A stretch of DNA of 64,000 bases, taken from Triticum aestivum (Eukaryota; Streptophyta; Magnoliopsida; Poales; Poaceae). The position numbers and the translations under genes are program-made. The stretch spans positions 195,436,139 through 195,500,138 of the forward strand of contig NC_057801.1 in the NCBI RefSeq assembly GCF_018294505.1, given 5' to 3'. Below, piece after piece: positions 23,401 to 32,655 of this stretch. The notes under the pieces are model-generated. The model saw only the letters and a list, made by a program, of their open reading frames with translations, was not told where the DNA came from and searched no databases. How positions within the stretch are numbered: position 1 is the first letter of the stretch; each line of letters begins with the position of its first letter.

Positions 23401-23569
23401 GCCTAGATACGTACTTAATCCTTTTTCCCTCCGGGGTGGTGAGATAAATTGACTTACTAGCACAGTCAATACTTCCTCCATACATTGGCATCCAGTCCAT
23501 ACCTAATATCACATCCAATCCTTGCGACTCCAAGATAATTAGGTCAGACGGAAAGAACATGCGTCCCAA
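20420..23569 (-). pseudogene. Pol of element C: protease end, RT, RNase H, integrase, chromodomain-like tail
   Basis: Minus-strand blocks in order. Protease/RT linker with ILGMDWM (23569-23282). RT N-terminal part with [10 protein letters not shown] (23257-22949). RT palm with [12 protein letters not shown], then RNase H with [10 protein letters not shown] and [10 protein letters not shown] (22948-21956). Linker (21949-21638). Integrase with CDVCQRVKAEH, GMDFITG, VSDRGTQF and DGQTERVKQ (21628-20861). Tail with HTEDEATWE (20845 to about 20420). Each block ends at an in-frame stop. Several fit C-to-T decay of Arg or Gln codons (for example 23282, 22949 and 20486); others do not (21638 fits G-to-A of a Trp codon, 20861 fits T-to-A). 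The catalytic Asp and Glu residues of integrase and the F-I-D-D of RT are still visible. The copy is dead. Confidence 0.93.
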
Positions 23570-24809
23570 TGGTTAGGGGTATCTGGTTACACCATCGGCT
23601 AGCCATATACTCTACTCCAGGCGAGCTCACTAAAAGAGGGGTTCTCAGGGTTTGGGTTGGTAGGTTAAACTTATCCATGAATCCCCTTGATATGTATGAA
23701 TGCGATGCACCAGTATCAAAAAGAATAAGAGCGGTAAATGACTTAACCAAAAACTTACCTATTACCGCGTCCGGCTGTTCTTCAACCTCCTCCACGTTAA
23801 CGTGGTTCACTTGTCCTTTGTTGAAGGGATTAGGCCTCTTTCCAGCGCTCCCGTTTCCGTTTCCATTCCTCCCTTTAGGACAATCATTGGCATAGTGCCC
23901 TATCTTCCCGCACTTATAACAAGTAACTTGACTCAGGTCTCTCTTCGTGGGTGTGGCTGGGTTGGAGCGATTATTGTTAGCTCCATTCCCATTTCCGTTC
24001 TTAGCGCCATTGTGATTATGCAATCCTCCTCCAGGGTGGTTATGACCTCCATGGTTATGAAAGAGTCCTCCCGAATTCGGGGTTAAGCGAGGCTTCTGCT
24101 GAGCCCCTGAATTATACTTCCCTTGTCCATACTTCCTCTTACGGCTCTCAATCTGCTGCTACTTCCCTTCAATCATTAGAGCTTTATCTACCAACTCCTG
24201 GTAGTTGTTGAAGGTTGCCACCATCAACTGCATGCTCATCTCATCATTCAACCCTTCCATAAACTTCTCCTGCTTCGCGGCATCAGTGGCCACATCATCA
24301 GGGGCATAGCGTGATAAGTTGCTAAAATCATCCACGTACTAGCCAACAGTACGGTTCCCCTGGCGTAAGTTGCGAAACTCCCGCTTCTTCATCTGCATAG
24401 CTCTAGTGGAAACATGGGCAGTACGAAAGGCCTGCTAAAACTGAGCCCATGTGACAGTGTCAACAGGATAGGTGGTTGTGAAATTTTGCCACCATGCTGC
24501 TGCGGGTCCATCCAGTTGGTGTGCGGCAAAGCGCACCTTCTCCGCATCCGTGCACCCTGCGGTGGTTAACTCCCTTACGATACGGTGTAGCCAATCATCT
24601 GTAACTATTGGCTCGGTGCTACTGGAGAACACCGGCGGCAGTAACCTTAGAAAACAGGCTAGATTGTCCACTGGTGGCGGGTTGTTGTTGCTGTTATTGT
24701 TGTTGTTGCCCTGGTTCTGAACTAGCAATTGCATCAAAGCATTCTTCCGCTGGATCAACTGGGTGAGCTCCGTTGGGAAAGCAAAACCGGTGTCACGTCT
24801 CGGAGGCAT
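23544..24809 (-). pseudogene. Gag and protease N-terminal part of element C
   Basis: The start is at 24809 (MPPRRDTGFAFP). An asparagine-rich linker is followed by the gag core with DDWLHRIV, AAHQLDGPAAAWWQNF and, past the first stop, the rest of the capsid region. A CCHC zinc knuckle CYKCGKIGHYANDC lies near 23922-23880 and the protease active site LFDTGASHS near 23720. Stops are at 24437-24435, 24341-24339 and 24161-24159. A one-base frameshift near 23555 separates this piece from the pol reading frame. In an intact copy it would be one gag-pol ORF. Confidence 0.9.
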
Positions 24810-25005
24810 CTGAGGGGTTTAGATGGAAGAGATTAGAATAGAGGAAAAGGTCTAGTGAGAAAGCACTACCCATATGCACATGAGACAAACACAATCATTT
24901 CACTCAATCAATCAAGCAAGGGCATACATCGGTCTAAAACTATCGCAAAAAGTGCTCAACTATATTTGATACATGGGGGGAATACTAATATTTTATGGTG
25001 GTCAT

Positions 25006-25736
25006 CTAGAAATTTTGATCGGTGGAAGATTCCATGATGTCTGCTCTAGCTTTGTATTCATAGTCATCATCACTCGGATCAGAATCAGTGTCGTCGATGA
25101 TGATGTAGTTGTCCGGGCAGGTAGGGTCATCGTCTTTGTCTCCCGGTGCAGGTCCTCTCATGAATATCCCGATCTTATTAACAAGGTCGTCGTTCTTCTC
25201 CAGTAGTGTCTTGATTTCCTCCTCATACCCATCGCATGTGAACTTGAGTTCTTCCTCCAGCTCGATGATCCTAGTCTTTGCCTTCTTCAGTTCTATCATG
25301 TCGGTGCACATCTGGTTCTCCTGGCGTCGAATGTGCTGGTTTAGCTCCTGGATAAAAGCTGCGACAGATCTATCCTTCGTAGTGCTGATCATCTCCCATT
25401 GCTCATCTCGGCGCCCACATATCTGATAGTAGTGTCCTTGAGTTCCCTGTTGTACACTTCTCCAATGCGTCCCATGGTAATGTGGGCTGCCATGCTCTTG
25501 CCTAGACTCCAGGTTGGCGCTTCAAAAGAAAATTCTATGGGTTTAGAAGTTGGCGAGAACGTTCTTCCTGGAACTTGTACTTGAATCATCCAGCGCTCTT
25601 CTTCTGGTAGGGTGGCGTTGAACGTCTCGGTGAAACTAGGTATTCCAATGTTCAAGTACCTAGTGACTTCCTTCAAGTGGCGTCCAAAAGGTGTATCCTC
25701 ATCCGGTTGCGCGAACTTGTTCTTCTTCTCTGTCAT
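25006..25736 (-). pseudogene. Extra ORF between primer-binding site and gag of element C
   Basis: Two overlapping minus ORFs (25736-25389 and 25392-25006) become one protein of roughly 240 aa if a one-base frameshift near 25430 is allowed for. The N-terminal part contains TPFGRHLKEVTRYLN, WMIQVQVPGRTF and SMAAHITMGRIGEVYN. The C-terminal part is a heptad-like coiled coil (IELKKAKTRIIELEEELK) ending in an acidic tail. I recognise no Pfam-type domain. It lies in sense orientation 91 bp from the primer site and about 200 bp upstream of gag, so it belongs to the element. Function unknown; similar extra ORFs are known in several plant gypsy lineages. The leader 24810-25005 holds nothing else. Confidence 0.7.
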
Positions 25737-25828
25737 CCTAAAGAGTGGAAAAGGGAAAGGAGTCAGAAATGAGTAGAGAAGAGTGACCTATGGTTTATCT
25801 TAGTGGTCGTGTCCTACACTCAGCGTGT

Positions 25829-25840
25829 GCTCTGATACCA
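25829..25840 (-). other. Primer-binding site of element C (initiator tRNA-Met)
   Basis: Minus-strand TGGTATCAGAGC, complementary to the 3' end of plant initiator tRNA-Met, three bases inside the 5' LTR boundary at 25844. Confidence 0.93.
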
Positions 25841-25843
25841 TCT

Positions 25844-28559
25844 TGTAGCGACCCAACCTCAAACGGTCAAGTCTCTGTGCCTCAGTGTCATCCCTGGATC
25901 AGTAATGCTGACACGCATAGTACTCGAAGGATTTATAACAGAGTAGCAATCACACACTTATTACATCGAATGTCTCAAAAGAGAACTTATTACAATAATA
26001 TGTCTTAAGGCCATCTAATGCGATAACAGCGGAAGGCTTGGAAGATAAAGTGAGTCCATCAACTCCAACAGCATAGATGAGCTGCACAACAATGACCTAA
26101 CGAACCTTACTCCCCGTCTGAAAAGTCTGCAACATAATACGTTGCAGCCCGAAAATGGGTCAGCACATGGAATATGCTGGCAATATAACACAGTAGAGCA
26201 GAAACAGAATAATGCTATCACTACATGCATATATGGCTAGTGGAAAGCTCTAGGGTTATAGTTTTGCGGAAAGCAAAATTTTCCCTACAACAAAGGAATA
26301 AATTTCAATTTAACTATCATGGTGGTTGATAAAATATTGAGAAGGTAAACCCCCTCTCAATCCCAAATTAAAATCATTAACAACCCAACAATATTAATTA
26401 AGAGTGTTGAGATACATGTGAATACTCAAGTACTAGATACTCAAATTGTCCATAACCGGGGACACTCTGCAGAGGTTTGCGCACTTTTCCCCATAAGACT
26501 CAATCACCTCCGTTGGATTTCTCGCACTACATTGCGTTTGAGAAACAGATGACCGAGACATAGTCTTTCAGAAACATTAACTCTCTACTCCGGGTAGACC
26601 ATACCAAACCAACAAAACCCACTACCTGCTGATCTATCTCTTCAAGAGCTTCACGTAACTTACTCAACTATGCTAGAGCCCATAATAGCTTTTGGCTGCA
26701 CACGGAAGTTTCTAGCATGAATAATCTCAGTTCCCTTTGAGCATGGGTGGCGGTCCATAGGAAGATCACACGGATACCCCGGGATTTCCAAAAATAAAAC
26801 AGACAGCACTGGGTTCCCCAGGTGCCTCAATCCACCCAGATGTGTATTTAAGTTGCCACCTTAAGTAAACCATTAATTAATAATCTCACATCTATCATGG
26901 ATACACTCAAACCCAATCCACGTCTACGAGCATAGCATGGCAATATAAGCAACGCGTAGAAGTAACTCCCAAAGGTTTGATAATAAACAGGGCAATAGGT
27001 TCTACCTCAGCAACTACTTCCCAACCCACAAGTTAAAGACATCCTAATCAAGCAATGTTTGGGGATTGAACTAATGCAATGAAAACTGGGTATGGAAAGA
27101 GTATGATCAATGTGTTACTTGCCTTGCTGACGATCCGTGAATCCTAGTGACTCGTAGTAACACGCTTTGCACTCCGGGAATTCTATCGCAAACAAACAAT
27201 AACATACATAAGCAACTAGCAAAGATGCACAAGTAAAACTCCAAATAAATAAGAATGACCAGAAAGTTCAACTTAAGAACTCCGGTTTGCAAAAAGAATC
27301 AAATCAAACGGAGCAACGAAACTCAAACGGCGAAAGAAACAAGATCCGTTAACTAATCTCAGCTAGGATCAAATTTACAGTACCAAAACTTTGTTTAAGT
27401 TGATTAAACAGAAAGAGGGTCTCGAGACGAAACTCTAGGCGTTTGAATCACCTGATTCCGACTAACGAGCGCGAAGAAAAACAGAATCTAAGATCGGATC
27501 AGAAATCGCGACTAAAAAATAATCGCGGATAAATCCGATAAAAGAAATCTGACGAACAGACTATTGAACGAGCATTCGTTATCTGTAACTAACGGAATAA
27601 AACTGTTCGTTCAAACGAATGTATGGACGAACGTCCGTTAAATAAACGAACCGAGAAAACCGGCGAACTGAAACTAAAAAAAACGATCTAGGGTTTCAAA
27701 AAAACCGAACGGTTTAAAAAAACCGGCGGCGACGGTTCGGCGCGGTACCTCGACGAGGTGGCTCCGGCGAGGCGGGGTTGGGCGGTGGGGCAGCGGCTCT
27801 CGGGGCGGCGGGGCTTGGCGGCGGCGGGGCGGCAAGCGGCGGCGGCGGCGGCGAGTGCGGCAGCGGTGCTCGCCTCGGGGCGGTGGGGCTGGTGGTAGTG
27901 GCGGTTTGGGGCGGGGGTGGCGGCGTATATAAAGGGGGGGCGGTGGCTTGGAGGTGGGGCCAAGGCGGCGGCGAGGAGGAGTCCCGGCCAGACTCCTCGT
28001 CCGAGGTGGCGACGGCTCGGTCGTCGGGTGAGAGACGACGCGCGCGAGGAGGCGGCGGCGGCTGGGCTGGCCTGCTCGGCTGGGCCTTAGGCCCAGTCGG
28101 GCAGGGAAAGTTTTTTTAAATAATTACGCCAACAGAAAATAAATCCTATAAAATAAAATAAAAACCTAAAAATGCCAAAACAAATTTTCACCGTCTAAAT
28201 AAAATATTTAGAACAGGATGAACATTTTCTTGGCCCTAAAATGAAATTTTGAAAACGTGCATATTTTTATAATGCAAATAAAATCCAAATAAACTCAAAT
28301 AAAATATAACAAATGATTTTAGCATTTTTCCTCCAATATTTCAATTGTTTTGGAGAAGTCATATTATCTCCTCTCGTTTATTTTTCTAAGAAATATTTGA
28401 TACGAAATCAAATATGAAAAATCGGGAAATCCCCAACTCTCTCCGAGGGTCCTTGAGCTGCTTAGGATTTCGAGGACTTCAGAACGGAAATGCAATAAAA
28501 TATGATATGCATGGATGATCTATGTATTACATTCCAAATTGAAAATTTCGGATGTTACA
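25844..28559 (-). repeat. 5' LTR of element C (2716 bp)
   Basis: Paired with 17605-20399 (same termini and internal landmarks, scattered substitutions). On the minus strand it starts at 28559 with TGTAACATCC and ends at 25844. A GC-rich block at 27720-28100 with a TATA-like motif near 27930 is the likely promoter/leader area; this is inferred. Confidence 0.92.
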
Positions 28560-29106
28560 GGGACATAATTCCGCCATGTGCTGACTTTGTCGGGGTGCCA
28601 TTCGTGACCCGCCTGACAAGTACCATGGTTGATCGACATGATATGGTATGTTATACTTACAAATGCAAATTATCTGATGATATGCTGAGTGTAGAGTCCA
28701 ATGATATGTTGTGTGGAATCTAGTCGATGATATGATTTAGTGTAGAGTTCGATCACATGCTTATTAGTGTAGAATCTAAGGAATCATTAATAGTGTAGAA
28801 AATCAATATATACCTATTTGCAAGAGTATGTGCGAGCTATTTATTAATTGATATGTTTTTCTTATTCAGAAATTGGCAAAGAGCATATCTGTGAGTTATG
28901 GTATCGAGCCTGATGCAGAAGGCTCAGCTGGACTACGCCTTACCTCCAGGGGCTCCATCACAACCTGTACTTACCGCATGGACACGGATGGTCGCACACA
29001 CTTAAACTCGGTTGGGTGGATTGGCAAGAATCTTCGTGTTGGATAGGCCATCCTAATTACTATCAGGAACACCCCCCGCCCAAGCTTGAGGATGATGATC
29101 ATCTTT

Positions 29107-29251
29107 GATATCATCTAGAACTACATATGTGTGTGTGGCTATATCATCTAGAACTACACATGATGATCGTTGTCGATATCATCTAGAACTACATATGATG
29201 ATCATCGTCGATATCATCTAGAACTACATATGATGATCATCGTCAATATGA
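29107..29251. repeat. Short tandem repeat with atcatctagaactaca core
   Basis: Four copies of a unit around 35-43 bp sharing atatcatctagaactaca and tgatgatcatcgtc, directly after the stop of the B3-like gene in CACTA2. There are no unique spacers of constant length, so it is not a CRISPR. Sequence 29252-29480 contains only the MITE at 29305. Confidence 0.8.
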
Positions 29252-29304
29252 CCTTGTACTGCTTGAGGATGCATGTTGACTATACATGAAATTGTTATCT
29301 AGTA

Positions 29305-29374
29305 CTCCCTTTGTTCCAAATTACTCGTCATGGTTTGAACTAAAACCACGACGAGTAATTTGGAACAGAGGGAG
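29305..29374. mobile_element. Stowaway MITE, 70 bp
   Basis: A near-perfect hairpin from ctccctttgttccaaatt to aatttggaacagagggag with TA on each side (29303-29304 and 29375-29376). It is embedded in CACTA2. Confidence 0.88.
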
Positions 29375-32300
29375 TACTACCTAGTACCTATAATGCTTTA
29401 TGAAATTGATATCTAGTAGTACCTAGTATCTAGAAATTGTAGTTTACTGAAACCGAAACAGGGTACGAAGCGAGGGAAAATGATGAAAGATATAGCTGTA
29501 GCGAGGGTCTAGGAAATCGCTACAGCTAACTAATAGTATCACATTCCAGAAAAGCGCTGCTGATATAGTCAACAGTAGTAGCACGGATGCGGACCGCGCT
29601 ACTACTAACAGTTAGCTGTAGCGGCGTAGTAGTAGCGCGGCTGCCCGCGCTGCTGCTAGCCTCAAAACCCACGCTACTACTAGGGTTTTCCCTAGTAGTG
29701 TGAATGTGCTTTTGATCTGAAACTTTTACAGATGATTTATATATAAATTCTCTATGTTGTCCTAATTTTTCAGAATTTTTGGAGTTGCAGAAGTATGGTC
29801 CTTGTTTAGACCATTATAGGCTATTCTGTTTTTCGACAGATTCTGTTTTCAATGCATAGTTTGCTTGTTTCCTTGTTTCTATGGCTTATATTGCTCAATA
29901 TAAATTGTGGAAATGATAAGCTACAATAGGAATTGTGTGATAACAATTATGAATCTTGTCTTTGAGAGTACCAAAGTGAATGGTTTGCTCCTTATCATAC
30001 TAACCTATCTCACGAAGTTCCGTTAAGTTTTGTGTGATTGAAGTTTTCATGTTTTGGGTGAGATATCGATACAAGGAGAATGAGGAGTGATAAGAACCTA
30101 AGCTTGGGGATGAACAAGGACCCCAAGGTACGTAATACTCAAGGAACATCCGAGCAACTAAGCTTGGGGATGCCCCGGAGGGCATCCCCTCTTTCGTCTC
30201 CAACATTATCGATAACCTCACTTGGAGCTATACTTTCATTCATCACATGATATGTGTTTTACTTGGAGCATCATTTTATTTTGTTAGGATTTTAGTGATG
30301 CTATTTAGAATAACGTTTTGCATCTTTTATTTTAATAAAATTGTCAAGTATAGCCTTTACCATGCTTATTTTGCAAGTATATATGTTGTTGTTTGAAAAC
30401 AGAAAGTTGCATGCTAGTGCGTGATTTATTGAGAAAACTCAGAACGTGATAAAATGTTGAATTTTTTTGCGCAATAAGCAATGATATATTTACCACAACA
30501 TAGAAATTTTTAAGAATTTTTGGAGTTATAGAAGTATGGATCTTCTTGCATTCTTTACAGACTGTCCCGTTTAGACAGATTGTTGTTATGTTAGCATTGT
30601 TTGCATATGTTTGCTTGTTTAATTATTCTATTTGAGGATAGGAGTATTAAATATGCAGAGGAATTTATTATGCAATTTTAAATAATAATTTTAATGATTT
30701 TCTATAGTCGAGAATGATTAGGTTATTGCATTGATTTATATACTAACTTATCTCACGAGTTCTTGTTAGGTTTTGTGTGGATGAATTTTTTAAGATTTAG
30801 GGAAACTGTGATATGAAAGGAATTAAGGAGGCACAAAATATAAAGCTTGGGGATGCCCAAGGCATCCCAATATAATATTTTAAGAAGTCTCAAGCATCTA
30901 AGCTTGGGGATATCGCGGTAGGCATCCCACCTTTCTTCGTCAACAATTATTGGTTAGCCTTGGTTGAGCCTAAGTTTTTGCTTCTTCACATGATGTGTGC
31001 TATTCTTGGAATGTCATTTTATTTTGTTTTGCTTGCTGTTTTAATAAAATACTTATATCTAAAAGTTTGTAAATGAGAAAGAGTTCTCAAATAGCTACCC
31101 ATTTACTAAACTACACTCTTGATCTTCAGTTATATCTTTTTCGAGTAGTTTGTCGAATACTCTCATGCTTCCCTTTTTATTATTTCGAGAGTTGATAATA
31201 GTGATGAAAATTTGCACAAGCTATGAAATTGTTCCTGATATTATGAATATGCAAGAAGGATATAATAAAAACTTTCATGTAGATCATTGGATATGATAAT
31301 TTGATTCTTTGTAATAGTTTTGAGATATGATGATACTAATATGTGAGTCATGTTGGTGAGTAATTATGCTTTAGAAAGAATATAGGCGTTAAGGTTTGTG
31401 ATTCCCTATGCAAGCACGAAAGTCAATAGTCATGCAATGAAGTTACATCCTACTTGTGGTGCATTATTCGGTGTTAGTTATGTTTAATGCTCGTTTATGA
31501 GAATTTTTGTTTTCTGTTTGGTTGCTTCTCAACTCTTTGCTAGCCTCTATTCGTACTAAGTGGGAATACTACTTGTCCATCCAAATTCCTTAAACTAAGT
31601 TGTGCCATATGAGTCCACCATACGTACCTATATGCGGTATTTCCTTGTCGTTCCAAGTAAATTTGTATGTCCCCACTCTAATTTTCAAAATGGATTTCCT
31701 TTTTGTGTGCCCATACCGCTCATGAAGCAGCAGGGGGTGGTCAATATTTTCCGGGCTAGATATTTTATTCTCAAGGTGAGTGTTTATTCACTTGTCATTG
31801 CACGAGGGTGTGGCCGGTAATAGGGATGCCCAGTCCTGAAATAAAAAGACATTTACTTTATGTTGTCAAATAATAAATTCCTTGGAAAGTGTTGGTACGG
31901 AAGGCACCCGTGGATACAGCTAGCCATGGATTGTGAAAGAATGGTGGAAAAGGGAATAAAGTTTATATTATGTTTGGGAACTGCCTATGATGTATCTAGC
32001 ATGGAATGTATTGGGAATTCTCGGGCGTTTTCATTGACAGGAAAATCATGCCTCTCAAAACAACTTCATCTCTCAATTTAAGCTTTGAGTTCTGGCACCT
32101 CTACAAATCTCTGCTTCCCTCTGCGAAGGGACTATCTATTTACTTTATGCAATTTTAATTTTCATTAAGTCTCCATCTTCTTTTATAAAGCACCAACTAG
32201 GGAACACTATTATCATACTTGTGCATTGGGCATGGCTAATATTCGAGTGTGTTTCATTAATGGATAAATGATTGAGCATAATGGGCTAGGGATAGCTTTC

Positions 32301-32655
32301 TTTAGCGTGGATATTTTGAAAGACATGGTTGCTTGTTGATATGCTTGAGTATTGATGTTTTCATGTCAAATTATAAACTATTGCTTTGAATCATTCAAGT
32401 CCAAATGTCCATACTACAAAAGAAAATAGTGTATGATAAATATGATAGGTAGCATTCCACATCAAATATTCCGTTTTCAATTGCTACTTTATCATGATGA
32501 TTTTTATGAGAAAAAGTGGTTGTTATGATGCTAGGAAAAGTGATTGAAATTATCATTGATCAAACTTATGCACTATGGTAGCATTCACACTTCATATATT
32601 ATTTATTTTATCATTTACCTACTCTAGGACGAGTAGGAATTAAGCTTGGGGATGC

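Larger units (their letters stand above)
17605..28559 (-). mobile_element. Gypsy element C, complete with LTRs, chromovirus-like
   Basis: A 10,955-bp element in minus orientation with perfect target duplications GGGAC (17600-17604 and 28560-28564). LTRs are 25844-28559 (5') and 17605-20399 (3'), starting TGTAACATCC and ending GTCGCTACA on the minus strand. The primer-binding site is at 25840-25829. Internal order: an extra ORF (25736-25006), gag (24809-about 23930), zinc knuckle, protease, RT, RNase H, integrase and a C-terminal chromodomain-like tail, then the polypurine tract at about 20412-20400. Gag-pol carries many stops and several frameshifts. The lineage is chromovirus-like (Del/Tekay type) by integrase and tail. 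Confidence 0.92.
17398..29118 (+). pseudogene. B3-domain-like gene carried by CACTA2, split by element C
   Basis: The first exon runs from about 17398 to 17604 and continues, after removal of element C and one GGGAC copy, from 28565 to about 28645. Read across the junction it gives RIRLSKEEVCNLWD joined to IIPPCADFVGVPFVTR. The second exon (about 28870-29118) encodes GIEPDAEGSAGLRLTSRGS, TTCTYRMDTDGRTHLNSVGW and GKNLRVG, followed by ILITIRNT. The pattern resembles the B3 DNA-binding fold (glycine/arginine strands, GW motif, GKNLRVG-x-A-I-L-I strand). A frameshift in the acidic stretch near 17505 and an in-frame TAG after GKNLRVG make it a pseudogene. No full-length host gene is implied; it is transposon cargo. 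Confidence 0.62.
16525..29700 (+). mobile_element. CACTA element 2, non-autonomous, split by gypsy element C
   Basis: Left terminus CACTACTAAGGGAAAGCC at 16525; right terminus ...ggttttccctagtagtg ending at 29700. Both are flanked by TGA (16522-16524 and 29701-29703), the 3-bp duplication expected of CACTA. The uninterrupted target occurs in the related element F near 62143. Subterminal GCTACTGCTA-type repeats lie at 16550-16800 and 29480-29690. Without element C (17605-28559) the element is about 2.2 kb and has no transposase. It carries a decayed B3-like gene on the plus strand. It is related to CACTA1 in termini, repeats and cargo layout. Confidence 0.88.
16227..32655 (+). mobile_element. 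Athila-type non-autonomous element E, 3' internal region (nested host)
   Basis: Own sequence is 16227-16524 and 29704-32655; CACTA2 sits between. The internal region matches 61849-62508 of element F over both parts (for example gtgagcatcattgaaatcatcatgcc and atgtgcttttgatctgaaa), which proves the join across CACTA2. It is AT-rich and non-coding. It holds recurrent AAGCTTGGGGATG motifs with short hairpins and ends in a purine-rich AAGCTTGGGGATG (32642-32654) directly before the LTR at 32656, acting as polypurine tract. Its 5' part is absent: the left end abuts a CACTA fragment. ORFs 31602-31820 and 31860-32081 have no recognisable homology. Confidence 0.75.

Noticed and set aside
24472..24720. 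Plus-strand leucine-rich ORF
   Set aside because: Antisense of the asparagine-rich gag linker of element C.
25829..25840. tRNA gene
   Set aside because: It is only the 12-base primer-binding site; no cloverleaf sequence around it. The same applies to 47780, 6789 and 37650.
29107..29251. Possible CRISPR-like repeat array
   Set aside because: Adjacent units without spacers in a plant transposon; a simple tandem repeat.
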